DNA of 64,000 nucleotides from Adenophora triphylla var. japonica. Lineage: Eukaryota > Streptophyta > Magnoliopsida > Asterales > Campanulaceae. Positions 22,747 through 32,989 of this stretch are shown here, piece by piece (the stretch's first letter is position 1; each line of letters opens with the position of its first letter). The notes under the pieces were generated by a model. The model was not told where the DNA came from, searched no databases, and saw only the letters and a list, made by a program, of their open reading frames with translations. Made by a program: the position numbers and the translations under genes. Location: assembly GCA_022495995.1 (NCBI GenBank), contig JAFEMH010002459.1, positions 186,001 through 250,000 of the forward strand. Direction: 5' to 3'.

Positions 22747-23109
22747 TTACTGAACTGTCATCATCGCTGTAAATCCATCCATTCCTATTCTCGTTTCCGA
22801 CTGACTCTTCACTGTAGCTGTCAGAGAGGTAGGCAAATTCACGAGCGTTGACAAAATTGGAAAGGTCAAACTGGCACTGGATTCCAAAGTAGGCTCGAGT
22901 GAAAGGAGGAAAAAGGTCCCGTGGGGGATGCGAGAGGAAAGCGAGGGTGTCGGGACCACAACGGCTTGGGGTATTGGAGAAGACTGAGAAGGGACAGTCT
23001 TTGGCAATGGGTTATATGAAGATGGGGGAGGGCATTGGTTATAGGCTAGCTCTTCTTCCTTAGCCATCTGGTTACCCAAACCAGCACTGTTCTCTGTCAA
23101 ATCGGCCAT
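22747..23109 (-). pseudogene. gag remnant of element A
   Basis: A frame of 120 residues starting MADLTENSAGL, rich in proline and serine, matches the N-terminal gag region of B (51694-51455). Directly after it A jumps to protease sequence: B has about 1.6 kb (near 49780-51390) here that A lacks. Both edges of the missing segment carry CCGTTGGCT, so a deletion between short direct repeats is likely. Capsid and zinc knuckle are therefore absent in A. Confidence 0.65.
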
Positions 23110-23589
23110 TCTGATTCTCGAAACTAAGGATTACGGCGAACTGTCTGAGGATTCTGCACTAACAAGTTGCTGACCCGGTGTTCTCACCCACTTCTTTCTC
23201 GCTGCGGGAAAGGGATAGGAAAGGTTTAGACTCGGGGTAGGTGTTTAGGCTGAAGGCTCAGGCAATATGCAAATTAGAATCTTCAAGTTTACTTAAAACA
23301 GTGTCTTTTATTAATATCTATTTGGTTGGAAAAGGGTTACGCCCTTCTTTTTCGCAACTACTCTAGATCCTGGATCAGTGGGTTCCGTCACTACGTCTAT
23401 AAGCCCCTCGTATTCCACCTGTATTTCGACCTCCCGGGGTGGACGGCCCGGGCGAGGGTCCTATAGGGCACGCGGATCCCACCGACCGAGAGTAAAGAAC
23501 GCTCCTATCGGGTCTAGCGGGTCATAGGACCTTTCAACGCACGAGCGATGCGGATTATAGTCAAGGCAATACCGGGAAAGTCTCGTCTC

Positions 23590-23960
23590 TCTGCCTTGAC
23601 GGATCTTTGGCAGAGTTTCGCTTGAGCGAATGACGGTTTCTGACTTTTGGTAATGTCCGAGAGAATAATAGGCATGGGTCGGGCGGTAAAAAGCCGGATG
23701 ACACGGTGTCACATTGAACTTCGTTGCATACACGGTGCGTGGGTCGGAATCGAAGTCAATGCCGGTCAAGATCTTGCCAATTTTTCCTTGTCGGAATTTT
23801 GGCAGAGCTTCGCTTGAGCGAAAGATCTTTTGATTTGTTGGCAAAGACTCGGTCTTGACTCTTACGCATTCCGTATAGGTCAAGGTCAATAGTCAATGTC
23901 GGAGTTGAGATCTCGCCAATTTTTCCTTGTTGGAATTTTGGCAGGGTTCTTCTTCCGTTA
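23590..23960 (-). repeat. Leader repeats of element A with the palindrome TTCGCTTGAGCGAA
   Basis: Imperfect repeats contain CAATTTTTCCTTGTCGGAAT and TTCGCTTGAGCGAA, the latter at 23617-23630 and 23809-23822; a third unit near 23915 has lost the palindrome. They lie in the leader between primer site and gag. The frames here are repeat translations. Confidence 0.65.
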
Positions 23961-24810
23961 TGAACTAAGGCTTGACCTTTACGAGGGTATGCAACTGGGC
24001 TATATGACACGGACTAGACCAAAAACCAACCAAAAGTCACGGTTTTTTGAAACGTGTGACACGGACTGTGCATTGGTCGACACTGGCTGCCATGGGAGGT
24101 TGGGATGATTCCGTGCGCGCCCGGGAGCATCGTAAGGCTGTCCGTGACTGCAGCTGGAACCACCCTCGGGTTTGAAGGACGTGCATGCAAAGTGTACAGG
24201 ATATATCAGGTGTGCGTAGTGTGCGGTCTCCTAAAAATGTTCCTTTTTGAGTTAAAACAGAGATTTTCATAATGTGTTTTAAAGGAATGATTTTCGGGAC
24301 GGGGGAAAATGCAACACGTAAGCACGTAAATTTTCTGGAGCCCCTGGCCTCATGGAGCCGAGTAGCCCCAAGCCGCTAGGACCGCTGTATTAACCTCAAT
24401 TTTTCCCGGTGGAATTGCCCACCGAGGTCGCCGTCGAGAATCCAAGGAGGATTGAGCCGTACAATTGCATGGATCAATTTTCCGGGTTCCACTCCTTTTG
24501 CTATTTTTCGGGTTGTTTCCCGTTTCAAAGTATGCACAGATTCCAAGATGCAAATGATGCAATGCATGGTAAAGAAAGCAAGCATGATTAATGAAATCGG
24601 CGACGGAGTCTAACCCGCTCAAAGGAAAAGCTTTCTTTTATTTTTTCAAATTTTTTTTTCGAAAAGGGATACTGGTACGTGGATTGTTAAACCACCGGTT
24701 ATCCCAACTCCCACGTCAGGGAGTGTACAGGAAGGGTAAGTGGTTTCCACCTATATACCGAGTATCGATTTTTTTTGTTTTGAAAATAAAAGCTTTTCTC
24801 CTTTGGGTCT

Positions 24811-24828
24811 TCCCCAGCGGAGTCGCCA
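24811..24828 (-). other. Primer binding site of element A
   Basis: In element sense TGGCGACTCCGCTGGGGA, three bases after the end of the 5' LTR. It is identical to the site of C. From memory, Tat/Ogre elements use a tRNA-Arg-type primer; I could not check the tRNA match. Confidence 0.75.
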
Positions 24829-24831
24829 AAC

Positions 24832-26441
24832 TGTGAATGTGTGCCCAAATTTTGTGGATTCACGCGAGTTTGAAGACATCCGATGTTATTTGAAAAACGG
24901 AGTCGCCACGCCATTTTGATTACCTCAAAACTTTGAAAAAAAGGTTTTTACTTGGGTTCAGAGGTTAAGTTACCCCTTGGGAAGAACGTTTGGCGTTCAC
25001 CCAAAGTGCCTTGCCGGAGCAAGTCTCCCAAGATTTCAGTAATCGTGCTTGCTTGCGTGCTTTCTTGTGTGCATGTGTTTGAGAAAGGGGGGGGGGAGTG
25101 TCCTAAGTTATCTTCCGGACGTACAAACCATTTGTTGGTTGTCGCTCGGGATTCCTTGGAATTTTATGTATTTGGGATTATGATCCCGTCCTCATCTTAT
25201 GACTTGTGATCATCGCATTTTAACCTCGGGACCCTCGGGACTTGCGTGATCGAGAGAATGACTCTCTTTTGGTCAAAGATGAGGTTCTTTAGAAAAGGAG
25301 GTTCCTTAGCCCATCAATCCTACGCTTTAAGACGGTCGAGCTCGTATAGAGGCTTCATACTCTTTCTTAAGCGATAATCGGAGATATAGGATTCAAGGTT
25401 ATCCCTTTCCAAAAGAAATCGTGAACCTTTAATTGAAGGAACGATGTAAAGATAGGATCTTTTACACCGGTCCGTTCCAAGGTTGGGGGAAAGGGGAAAT
25501 GCATGATGAAAAATGACTCTTTAATGAAAAGATGATATTTTTGGTTTTAGCAAATGATGCTTTTTGATTGAAAGAAATGATCTTTATGCAAGTGATGCGT
25601 AAAGATAGGATTTTTATGCAAATGATGCATTGGAAAAGGTTTTTGAATGCAAAGGATGCATTTTTTTTGAAAAGATTGGATTTTTATGTGCAAATGATGC
25701 ATAAAAATGACATTTTTATTTGAAAATGGGGGTTTTAGGTGCAAAGGATGCACCTTTATGAAAAAGACTACATTTTTATGACAAATGAGGTCTTAATGCA
25801 TGCAAAAGGGAAATGGGGTGATAAAGATGTGATCTTTATGAATAAATGCCAAGTCCCAAGCAAGATATATGAATGCAATGAGCAAGTATATCAATTAAAA
25901 GCAAGGTTAGGGCATGCGAGGTTACCAATTGCTTCCTTTGCTTCTTCGAACGGAGCTAGGAGGAGAGGTTGGTCTTGGGTCTTCAAGGAGGAGGGAGGTA
26001 GCTTCTTGGCCTTCCTTCTTCACCTTCTTGAGCTTGCACCAATATTCTTCACGTCTTGGGAGTGTTTATAAGTGTATTGTGTATTTTGTGCCTCTATTGT
26101 GTGTGTTGAAATGGGTAGAGGAGGCCTCTATTTATAGGTAATCTGGATAAGGTGAATGAAGCCGTGCGGCTAAGAGCGGCTGAGCTAATGCGGCCGTGCG
26201 GGCTTATCCTGAATGACTCAGCATTCTAGAACCATGCAAGGTGGCAAATTCTAGAACCCTCCTTCCTAATTAAGAAAAACATGTTTCTTAATTAGGAAGG
26301 ATCCTCTTCAGCCCTTATTTAATAAAAAACAGTTCCGGAATGTTTAGAACATTTGGAAAGGTCCTGGGGAATTACCGGAAAACTTAATGAAATTGTCGGG
26401 AAAATTAACCGGAAGGCATGAGCCAGATTTGGGTACTTACA
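24832..26441 (-). repeat. 5' LTR of element A (right)
   Basis: Plus-strand ends are TGTGAATGTG and TACTTACA, followed by the target duplication GATGT. The U5 part contains CGGAGTCGCCA (24898-24908), a copy of the first 11 bases of the primer site on the opposite strand. The leader part (25500-25760) holds repeated TGCAAATGATGCA-like words. Confidence 0.88.
26128..26203 (-). promoter_or_regulatory. LTR promoter of element A with two palindromes
   Basis: The TATA box CTATAAATAG (26128-26137) lies on the minus strand, with AGCCGTGCGGCT (26160-26171) and a second GCCGTGCGG site (26190-26203) upstream. The left LTR has the same arrangement at 11196-11270. Confidence 0.6.
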
Positions 26442-26876
26442 GATGTGGCCCTTCATCTTTAGAGCTTGGGGACCAACAGCTTGTCCTTCACTCATCTTGA
26501 ATGAGGTTAGGGCCTTAACTGTGTTATACCTTTCTTGCCTTGCTTGAACTTGGAACATTTCCATCAGCCGATTGTTTAGATCAACTGTCCCCAAGTGCTC
26601 AAGATCCTTCTGAAGGCTCTTGCACATGGCGGAGAGCATGAGGCAACCAACATCAGTAGCATCACGCTTATGCTTCAGATATTGATCCCTCACTTCCCTA
26701 GTAGCATTGGCAGCAGGTTCAGGTGAAATAGGTTCCTCGAGAACGTACAACTTTTCCTCTTGCCTGAGAACAATTCTCACACTACGGATCCAATCCATAT
26801 AGTTTGTACCATTCTCCTCCAACTTTTCCTTCTCAAGGACAGATCGCAGTGACAGATGATTATTGTTTGATGCCAT
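26442..26876 (-). pseudogene. Copia gag N-terminus of element D
   Basis: The frame starts MASNNNHLSLRSVLEKEKL and contains the copia gag features NYMDWIRSVRIVLRQEEK and YNTVKALTSFKMSEGQ. It would form the structural shell of copia particles. The frame is clean up to the insertion point of element A and continues in the same frame at 9895 once A and one GATGT are disregarded. The part before the break is undamaged, so D was probably intact in gag when A entered. Confidence 0.82.
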
Positions 26877-28157
26877 TTATTCTACAAAAAAAATATGCAT
26901 AAAATATGAACACATATGAGCAGACATATTATATGAGAAGTATAATGCATTTACATCAAAATAAATGCTCCCACTAAATTATACACCTTCCAATGCAAAT
27001 AAGCATAATAAACATTTAATGGGCTAAGATCCAACTTTAATTTAATTTCAAGTTTGCTATGGCAAACCGCTCAAAACTAAATTAATTAGGTAGAAACATC
27101 AATCATATCACATATATGACTCTTAGATCTTTTATGAGATTTATTCAAGACACCATATGTCTAAGCATATTTTAATCTCATCTTATGCCTTGGGTCCAAA
27201 ACCATTTTACTAACCCAATTAAATTCATTCACTTTAAACGTATAGGAACCACCATTTCCTCATCTTGCTCGCAAACGAATAGAATCAAAGTACCTTCCTA
27301 TGGCAAGCCCACCAAAAACTATCTGAGTGGTCTCAAGTGTTTTAATCATGAATTGGCATAAAGAACTTAAAAGTTAAATGAAGGTTCTTTAAAGAAGATT
27401 ATAAGCATATCAGCAAATATAATCATAATCGTGCACCAGGTAAGTTCCCAGGAAGATAGGTGAGCCACAAGGACTACTTAAGTACCAAATCTCTTCTTCG
27501 ACAGAACTCTCCTAGACATGCACAATCAGAAATCAGCTCTGATTCGTAACATAATCAATACTTTGTATAAATAATCAATTTCCTTTAAATTTTGTGTAAA
27601 ATGACTTGTTTCTCATAAACAATCAGAAAACCAAAATTTTAATGTTTCAATTTAAACATTCAGAAAATTACAATGAAATGTTTCAACTAAACATCTAACA
27701 AAATTCTTAACACGTAAGAACACATAATTCATGCATCGCAACAATTAATAAAATCATATTTTAATTAACTAAGCATGCATAAACCTTGAATTAATCTAGC
27801 ATAGCCCTATAAACTTAATTTCCAGAAATTTATAGCATCCAATTAAGACATAAACATATCAGATTGTAAATATATTCACAAATTAACAGGATTATTTAAC
27901 AAACCGATTCTGCCCAGATTAGGCAAGTTTTGTCGCGTGACAGAGGCCAACTCTGTCGCGTGACACAAGCAAACTCTGTCGCGTGACACAAGCAACCTTT
28001 GTCGCGTGACACTGAGTTACCAGATCTGTAGATTTCTAGTTTCAATCAATTCTTGATCACAGAGCAATTAAATAATATAAACAACTTTTAACAGATTTAA
28101 TTTAATATGAATAGAACACGATTTAGGCATATTGTTTCAAAAACAATCAAACTATCG
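26877..28157 (-). other. Leader of copia element D
   Basis: AT-rich non-coding sequence upstream of gag in element sense. No gene. It contains the 23-bp spaced palindrome array at 27931-28011 and ends at the target duplication of element C (28158-28162). Confidence 0.65.
27931..28011. promoter_or_regulatory. Four copies of TGTCGCGTGACA at exact 23-bp spacing
   Basis: Identical 12-mers start at 27931, 27954, 27977 and 28000. Their reverse complement is TGTCACGCGACA, the same word that marks element E promoters, although D is a copia and E a gypsy element. Confidence 0.75.
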
Positions 28158-28162
28158 CATAC

Positions 28163-29090
28163 TGTAGCGTTGTGAGAAAGAAATTCTGATTCTTCTAAAC
28201 CTACCAGTTTAGAAGGCATCCATTTCACCCAATACGAAAATCGGTCTTGCTAAAGAAAAGAGAGGTTTTTCAAAAGAAGAAGTAAAAAACGAATCCAAAT
28301 ACTGCAAATAAAGGTCCATTTGACGAGGTCAAACGGAATGTAGAATCGATTGCTTCGAGACCGTCTCCATGATTTGGAGAGGCTCTAGGCCGATCCTAGA
28401 TTCTATGGACTTATACCACTCTAACAATCAATTAGAAGGATGATTAGGAATTACCTTGCGTGAGGTGATTTGGGCAGAGTTTCGACTCAAGTTTAGAGTC
28501 GACCCTTCACACGGACAGAGCTTCGCCTTGGTCCTTGATTTGGAGGTTGATACTTGTTTATCAACAAGGTTGACAAACAAACTATGAGGTTAGTTTTAGG
28601 GTTATTTTGAGGGATTCTTTCAGGGAAAGAAAACGAAAAAATGTGTGTGTGTTGTGTAAATTCGCGGTTTGGGGTTTTCGACTTTCGACCTCTTGAGCCT
28701 TGGAAGTCACCAAGTATTTATAGAGGTTGGATATGAAGAAGTGGATAATTAAAACCCTATCAGATGGTTCTAGACCTCCTCTCCCATTGGTTGGCCGGAG
28801 AGATAAAGTTTTATCCCGAAAAGAGGTTGAAATCGACGAGGGAACTGTCGTCTGCAATCTGCAGAGGGAGATATCTCGCGTGAGACACGCCATCTCGCGG
28901 CGAGATATTGCTCATGTGGACAGTTTTGTCCTTTCCTCGTTATCTCGTATGCAGTTTAGTCCCAAACTAACGGTAGTTAGTCAAAACTTTAACGAAACAT
29001 GACGAAATGGTGGATTTCTACTTCTTGACTCAAAGCGAGACTTAGAGTGGTATAAGTATGATCCGATGTGTTCAGAATGGGGTGTCTACA
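28163..29090 (-). repeat. 3' LTR of element C (left, with internal deletion)
   Basis: It starts TGTAGCGTTG and ends GGTGTCTACA. Compared with the right LTR it lacks about 100 bases after 28194; in their place stands CTAAACCTACC (28195-28205), nearly the reverse complement of the sequence at the far edge of the gap (near 60474-60485). TATA is at 28714-28723 and palindromes at 28871-28907. Confidence 0.88.
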
Positions 29091-29140
29091 GAGCCCCTCG
29101 GCGACAAGTCTTATGAAAGAAGTCATGTTGACGATAGAAA
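29091..29140 (-). other. Polypurine tract of element C
   Basis: In element sense CGCCGAGGGGCTC abuts the 3' LTR. A weak pairing around GACTT/AAGAC lies just before it, less regular than the hairpins of E and A. Confidence 0.5.
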
Positions 29141-29177
29141 AGACATCATTCTGAACATCGGGATGGTCGTGCCGCAC

Positions 29178-29223
29178 GGCTGCCTACGTATCTCTATCGG
29201 AGAATCAGACCATAACGTAGTTC
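29178..29223 (-). other. Structured motif, LTR-side copy of element C
   Basis: In element sense GAACTACG..ACGTAGGCAGCC with inner arms TCTC/GAGA. It pairs with the copy at 34675-34733 on the other side of the cassette. Confidence 0.55.
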
Positions 29224-29449
29224 GACTCCAAAACACGAAAAGGTTGCTTTAGGTATTTTGAAAATCATTTGAAAATTGCGAAGATTTTATTTTTTGAAAA
29301 GGTAAATTCATACTGAGGAATCAAATCAAGACCCAATTCTGAATATACCTGCTCGTACGAAGATTCGCACATGCGGGCTCCGAACCTGCGGGAAATATGT
29401 TAGAAAACAAAGGCTCACCTGTCCGGCCCTCTGAGTCCTGTCAGTTTTG

Positions 29450-29775
29450 TGACGATTCGCCTTTCTGGGCTCCGAATCGGGCTTTTTTTTGCTGTTGGGG
29501 ATGACGATTCACCTGTTTGGGCGTTGAATCGGGCTTTTTGATGACGATCCACCTGTTTGGGCGTTGGACCGGGCTTTTTCTTTGATGACGATCCACCTGT
29601 TTGGGCGTTGGACCGAGCTTTTCTGATGACGATCCACCTGTCTGGGCGTTGGACCGGGCTTTTTCTTTGATGACGATCCACCTGTCTGGGCGTTGGACCG
29701 GGCTTTTGATTTGACGATCCACCTGTTTGGGCGTTGGACCGGGCTTTTTCTTTGATGATTCACCTTTCTGGGCTC
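29450..29775 (-). repeat. Minisatellite of element C, units of about 37-62 bp
   Basis: About seven units of GACGATCCACCTGTTTGGGC followed by GTTGGACCGGGCTTTTTC, with variable spacers. It lies between 3' LTR and antisense genes, as in E, A and B, but with unrelated sequence. Confidence 0.85.
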
Positions 29776-30008
29776 TGAATCATGTGGATTGAGTTGATCT
29801 TTGGACCACTCGGTTCTCGGGCGACTGGTGCCGTACCAGGCGATCGTGCGCATGTCACGTTTGTCTCGTTCCGTGACTTGCGGTGCCGGTTTTTTCACAT
29901 TTCCCTGCTAGTTTATCATTTCCAAGGGTAAATGTGTCAAAATTTTGAACTTTGACGTTGCGTAGACGCTTATTATCGAGGACAATTTTGTCCTTTTCCA
30001 GAAGGTTT

Positions 30009-30064
30009 ATCTCGCGGCGGGATAAGATATACCGCGCGAGATATGTACTGTCGGGGCATATAAA
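30009..30064 (+). promoter_or_regulatory. Promoter of the antisense PMD gene of element C
   Basis: ATCTCGCGGCGGGAT (30009-30023) and ATATACCGCGCGAGATAT (30027-30044) are followed by TATAAA (30059-30064). The ATG is at 30212. Confidence 0.62.
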
Positions 30065-30211
30065 CAGCAGCTCTAGCTCATTTTGAAAATATCTTTTCCA
30101 AAATTTCCCTCCCTAGCTCGAGCCAAGGTCGCCTTTTCTGTGATTTTTCGTGGATTTGCTTGGAGATTCTCCCCCCTAATCCATTTTCAATCCCTCCTTC
30201 CTCCATAATCC

Positions 30212-32440
30212 ATGGCTCAAGAACAAAGGAACCCGATTTTGGGTAGCTATTTGCTAGGGAAGGATTACCCTCGCGATGATCTTACCTTTGATAGGCACGC
30301 CCACTTCTCTACCGCTGTCCGGGAGGGCTTGGTAAGAACTCTATCTTCACCTCTTGTTTCTTGTATTGCATTGATTTGAATCCCCTTTCCCTTGAATTCA
30401 AAAATTCCCTCAATGGCCTTTATTCATGTTTGTGCTTAGAACTAGGTTCCCCTTGCATGCTTTAATTTTGTGCATTTCTTTGGATGTTTGTTGTTGCATT
30501 GTGTGCATATGAGCCTCCTACACATCATGGATTGTAGGAGAGGTTGATTCGGATTATGATTGACATCCTTGGGCAAGCTTTTCTTGTACGCACGCCAAGT
30601 GTTCGATGAAATGCCCCAATGAAAAATTTCTTCTATTTCATTGATTTCTTGACATGGAATGATTTCTAATGTTGCCCTCTCTGTTTTTCCTCTGTTTTGC
30701 AGTCGTACAAGCCAATTAAGAACTGTCGGGGGAGTCCGAAAATGGCTAAGGCGGTTTGGGACAAGATCAAGGATCTTGACGGCGTCCGAGCTAGGGTGGC
30801 CCAAACGGGTTTGTTGACTTTTGTTGACAATCTTAGGGGAATTAGGCGGACCCCCAAGTTCTCCAGGCTATTCGGGAGAGGTGGTGGGATACTACCCACA
30901 CCATTCACTTGCGCTTCGGGGAAGCGACTATGACCCCCGACTTTCGGCCATCACGGGATTGGAATTCATTGGCGATCCTGCCGAAGTTTCCGAATTTCAA
31001 GCCTACGGGTCCAGCGGCATGGAGCGGTTGATTGGTTTCGTCCCTAACAAGGTTAAGGGATTTCTTCTTGGTGACACCCTCCGGCATCAGATTGATGATT
31101 ATGCCGAGAAGCCAAATGCGATCCACGGATCGGCGAGTGAGGGGGCCCTGCAGTACATCCTTTCGATACCATTTTTGCGAACCATTCTTCTACGGCCCGT
31201 CTTTCTACATTACGTTTGTTGGTTGATCTGGATGAGGTGAGCGGCTATGGTGGGGCTCGGCGGGGCGGCCTCTCGCTACCACGCCATGGATGAGGCGTGT
31301 AGGCACACCAAGGATACTCTGTCGGGGTATTCTTATGCACAGGAGGTATGCTCTTTGATTACATTTACATTTTACGTACGTATGCTCTATCTGCGTTTCC
31401 TGCTTGAATACATTACATTTTCTTGTGCAGATATGGGGCTACACTGTCCTTGGGCTGTATAGGTTTGAGTTGGAGAGCCGGGCCCCTTTGTTTCCGGATA
31501 TCAGGAGGTGGAGCCACCCGAATCGGAGCGTTGATGAGGAGGAGGACCAGGATTGGACTTTGACGGTTGCGGAGGCGCGGGCTATGCTGGACACCTTTGA
31601 ATACGAGAGACTGGGCCTGTATCCTTGGACCTTGTTAGAGCTGGAGGTGCATCGCGCTTGGATGCTATCGGGATGCAGAGGATGCTGGCGTCTTTGTAGG
31701 GAGATACCATGTATCTCGGTGAGCGGGTCTTCCCACAGCATGGCCGGGGTAGACTATCATACAGGGTGCCGGCGGATCCGCCGAGGTCGATGTATCCCAC
31801 CCACTCTATTCCGGAGGATGATTATGCTAGTCTTTTGGTGGGTGATGCGGCGACGGCTTGTGTGATCCCCGGGGCTTCTTATGCGGAGTTTCTGCCTCGG
31901 TTGATGGGTCCCCTCCTGGTGGGGGATAGGCGATCACATGCTCGTGGCTCCGCCTCTGCTTCTGCTTCAGGTTCTTCAGCCCCTAGCACTTCCTCTCAGG
32001 CTACCGGTTCTCTGCCTTTTGCCCCAGACTACGACCCTCTGAGCTACACGTATATGATGGGGAGCATGCCGATGATGGGGCACATCCCGTCTCCTGATTA
32101 GATTCCCGAGGGTTACCGCCTCCCTTCTCGATGTCTCTTCGGTATGTTTCATTTTGTCTTGTTTCTCGTATTCGTCCATATAAGTGTATATGTCCGACTT
32201 CATCGAGCATCTTCTTTTCTTTGATTGTCGGGTCACCATATCCGCGGCCGATTACAACCGTGGAGCGACCAAGATGGTGGGTTGATGGCTTTGGTGTCGG
32301 ACCTGTCCGAGAGGCATTCCGAAGGCTTCTTCGGCTGCCTCGACGGTGGCCTCGGCTATGACCCCTACTTGCGGAGCCAAGAGGTCGAGGAGGGATGGTA
32401 GCCCCCCTGGTGGTGATGGCGGAGGTGCTGGCGGCTCGAG
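30212..32440 (+). pseudogene. Antisense PMD gene of element C, about four exons, disrupted
   Basis: Exon 1 (30212-30331, 40 codons, starts MAQEQRNPILGSYLLG) ends at GTAAGA. Exon 2 runs from 30703 (after TTTTGCAG) to about 31346 and contains ERWWDTTHTIHLRFGEATMT, the PMD signature, and then LRHQIDDYAEKPNAI. Exon 3 starts at 31431 after TTGTGCAG and holds YLGERVFPQHG, matching YLGERVYRQHG of the E gene, and ends near 32101. A last short exon around 32215-32440 is likely. Frameshifts near 30850, 30935, 31240 and 31690 break it. Position and orientation equal those of the PMD genes in A, B and E. The product is probably nuclear; its role is unknown. Confidence 0.68.
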
Positions 32441-32791
32441 AGACTTGATGGCGTGATCCCCCCCCCCCTTTTTTCTTTATCGATTATACGTACATATTGG
32501 CCGTGTGGGCCCGGACAATTTTCTTTCTTTTAAATTTTGTTAGGAACACATAGGTAGCACAAACAATGGTTTTTCTTAATCCCTAATCCTAGGTCTAATT
32601 AGTTAGTTAATTAACTTTCTCGACTTTCCATGTTTTTCGGAAATGGGATGGCCGTTAGGCCGCAATTTTGAGCCTGAGTATGGTGTTTTATTGCATGTTA
32701 TGAATTGTACACGCAGGTTTTTCGAGACTTGCTTCGTCAAGTCGGGGCTAGATTGCTGTTTGAGTAGAACTGCTGTTGCTTTGCCGTAGGA

Positions 32792-32889
32792 ATATCTCGC
32801 GCGAGATAAGGTGTCTCGCACGAGACACGCTACCCAGGCAGAAATCTCTTCCTTTTTCGAACAGGATTTTGACAGTTTTCCCTATAAAA
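32792..32889 (+). promoter_or_regulatory. Promoter of the second antisense gene of element C
   Basis: ATATCTCGCGCGAGATA (32792-32808) and GTGTCTCGCACGAGACAC (32811-32828) form a tight pair of palindromes. A TATA box TATAAAA follows at 32883-32889 and the ATG at 32990. Confidence 0.65.
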
Positions 32890-32989
32890 TCACTTTGTAG
32901 TCCGGCCAGATAACTCATTCTAGCCTTTCAAACTATAGAGATATCCTGTTAGGGTGAAACTCTTGTCTTCTTCTTCAACCCTGTGATTC

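Larger units (their letters stand above)
9901..26441 (-). mobile_element. Element A: complete Tat-lineage Ty3/gypsy retrotransposon with antisense cassette
   Basis: Two nearly identical LTRs (9901-11507 and 24832-26441) are flanked by the target duplication GATGT (9896-9900 and 26442-26446). Minus orientation follows from the pol frames and the primer site at 24811-24828. In element sense: 5' LTR, primer site, long leader with repeats, truncated gag, protease, G-patch, RT, RNase H, second RNase H, integrase, structured motif, antisense genes, minisatellite, structured motifs, polypurine side and 3' LTR. The second RNase H after the first is the hallmark of the Tat lineage. It lacks about 1.6 kb of gag/protease present in B. 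High LTR identity suggests a young insertion. Confidence 0.88.

Noticed and set aside
24811..24828. tRNA gene at the tRNA-like sequence before the LTR
   Set aside because: Only the 18-base primer complement is present; no tRNA body.
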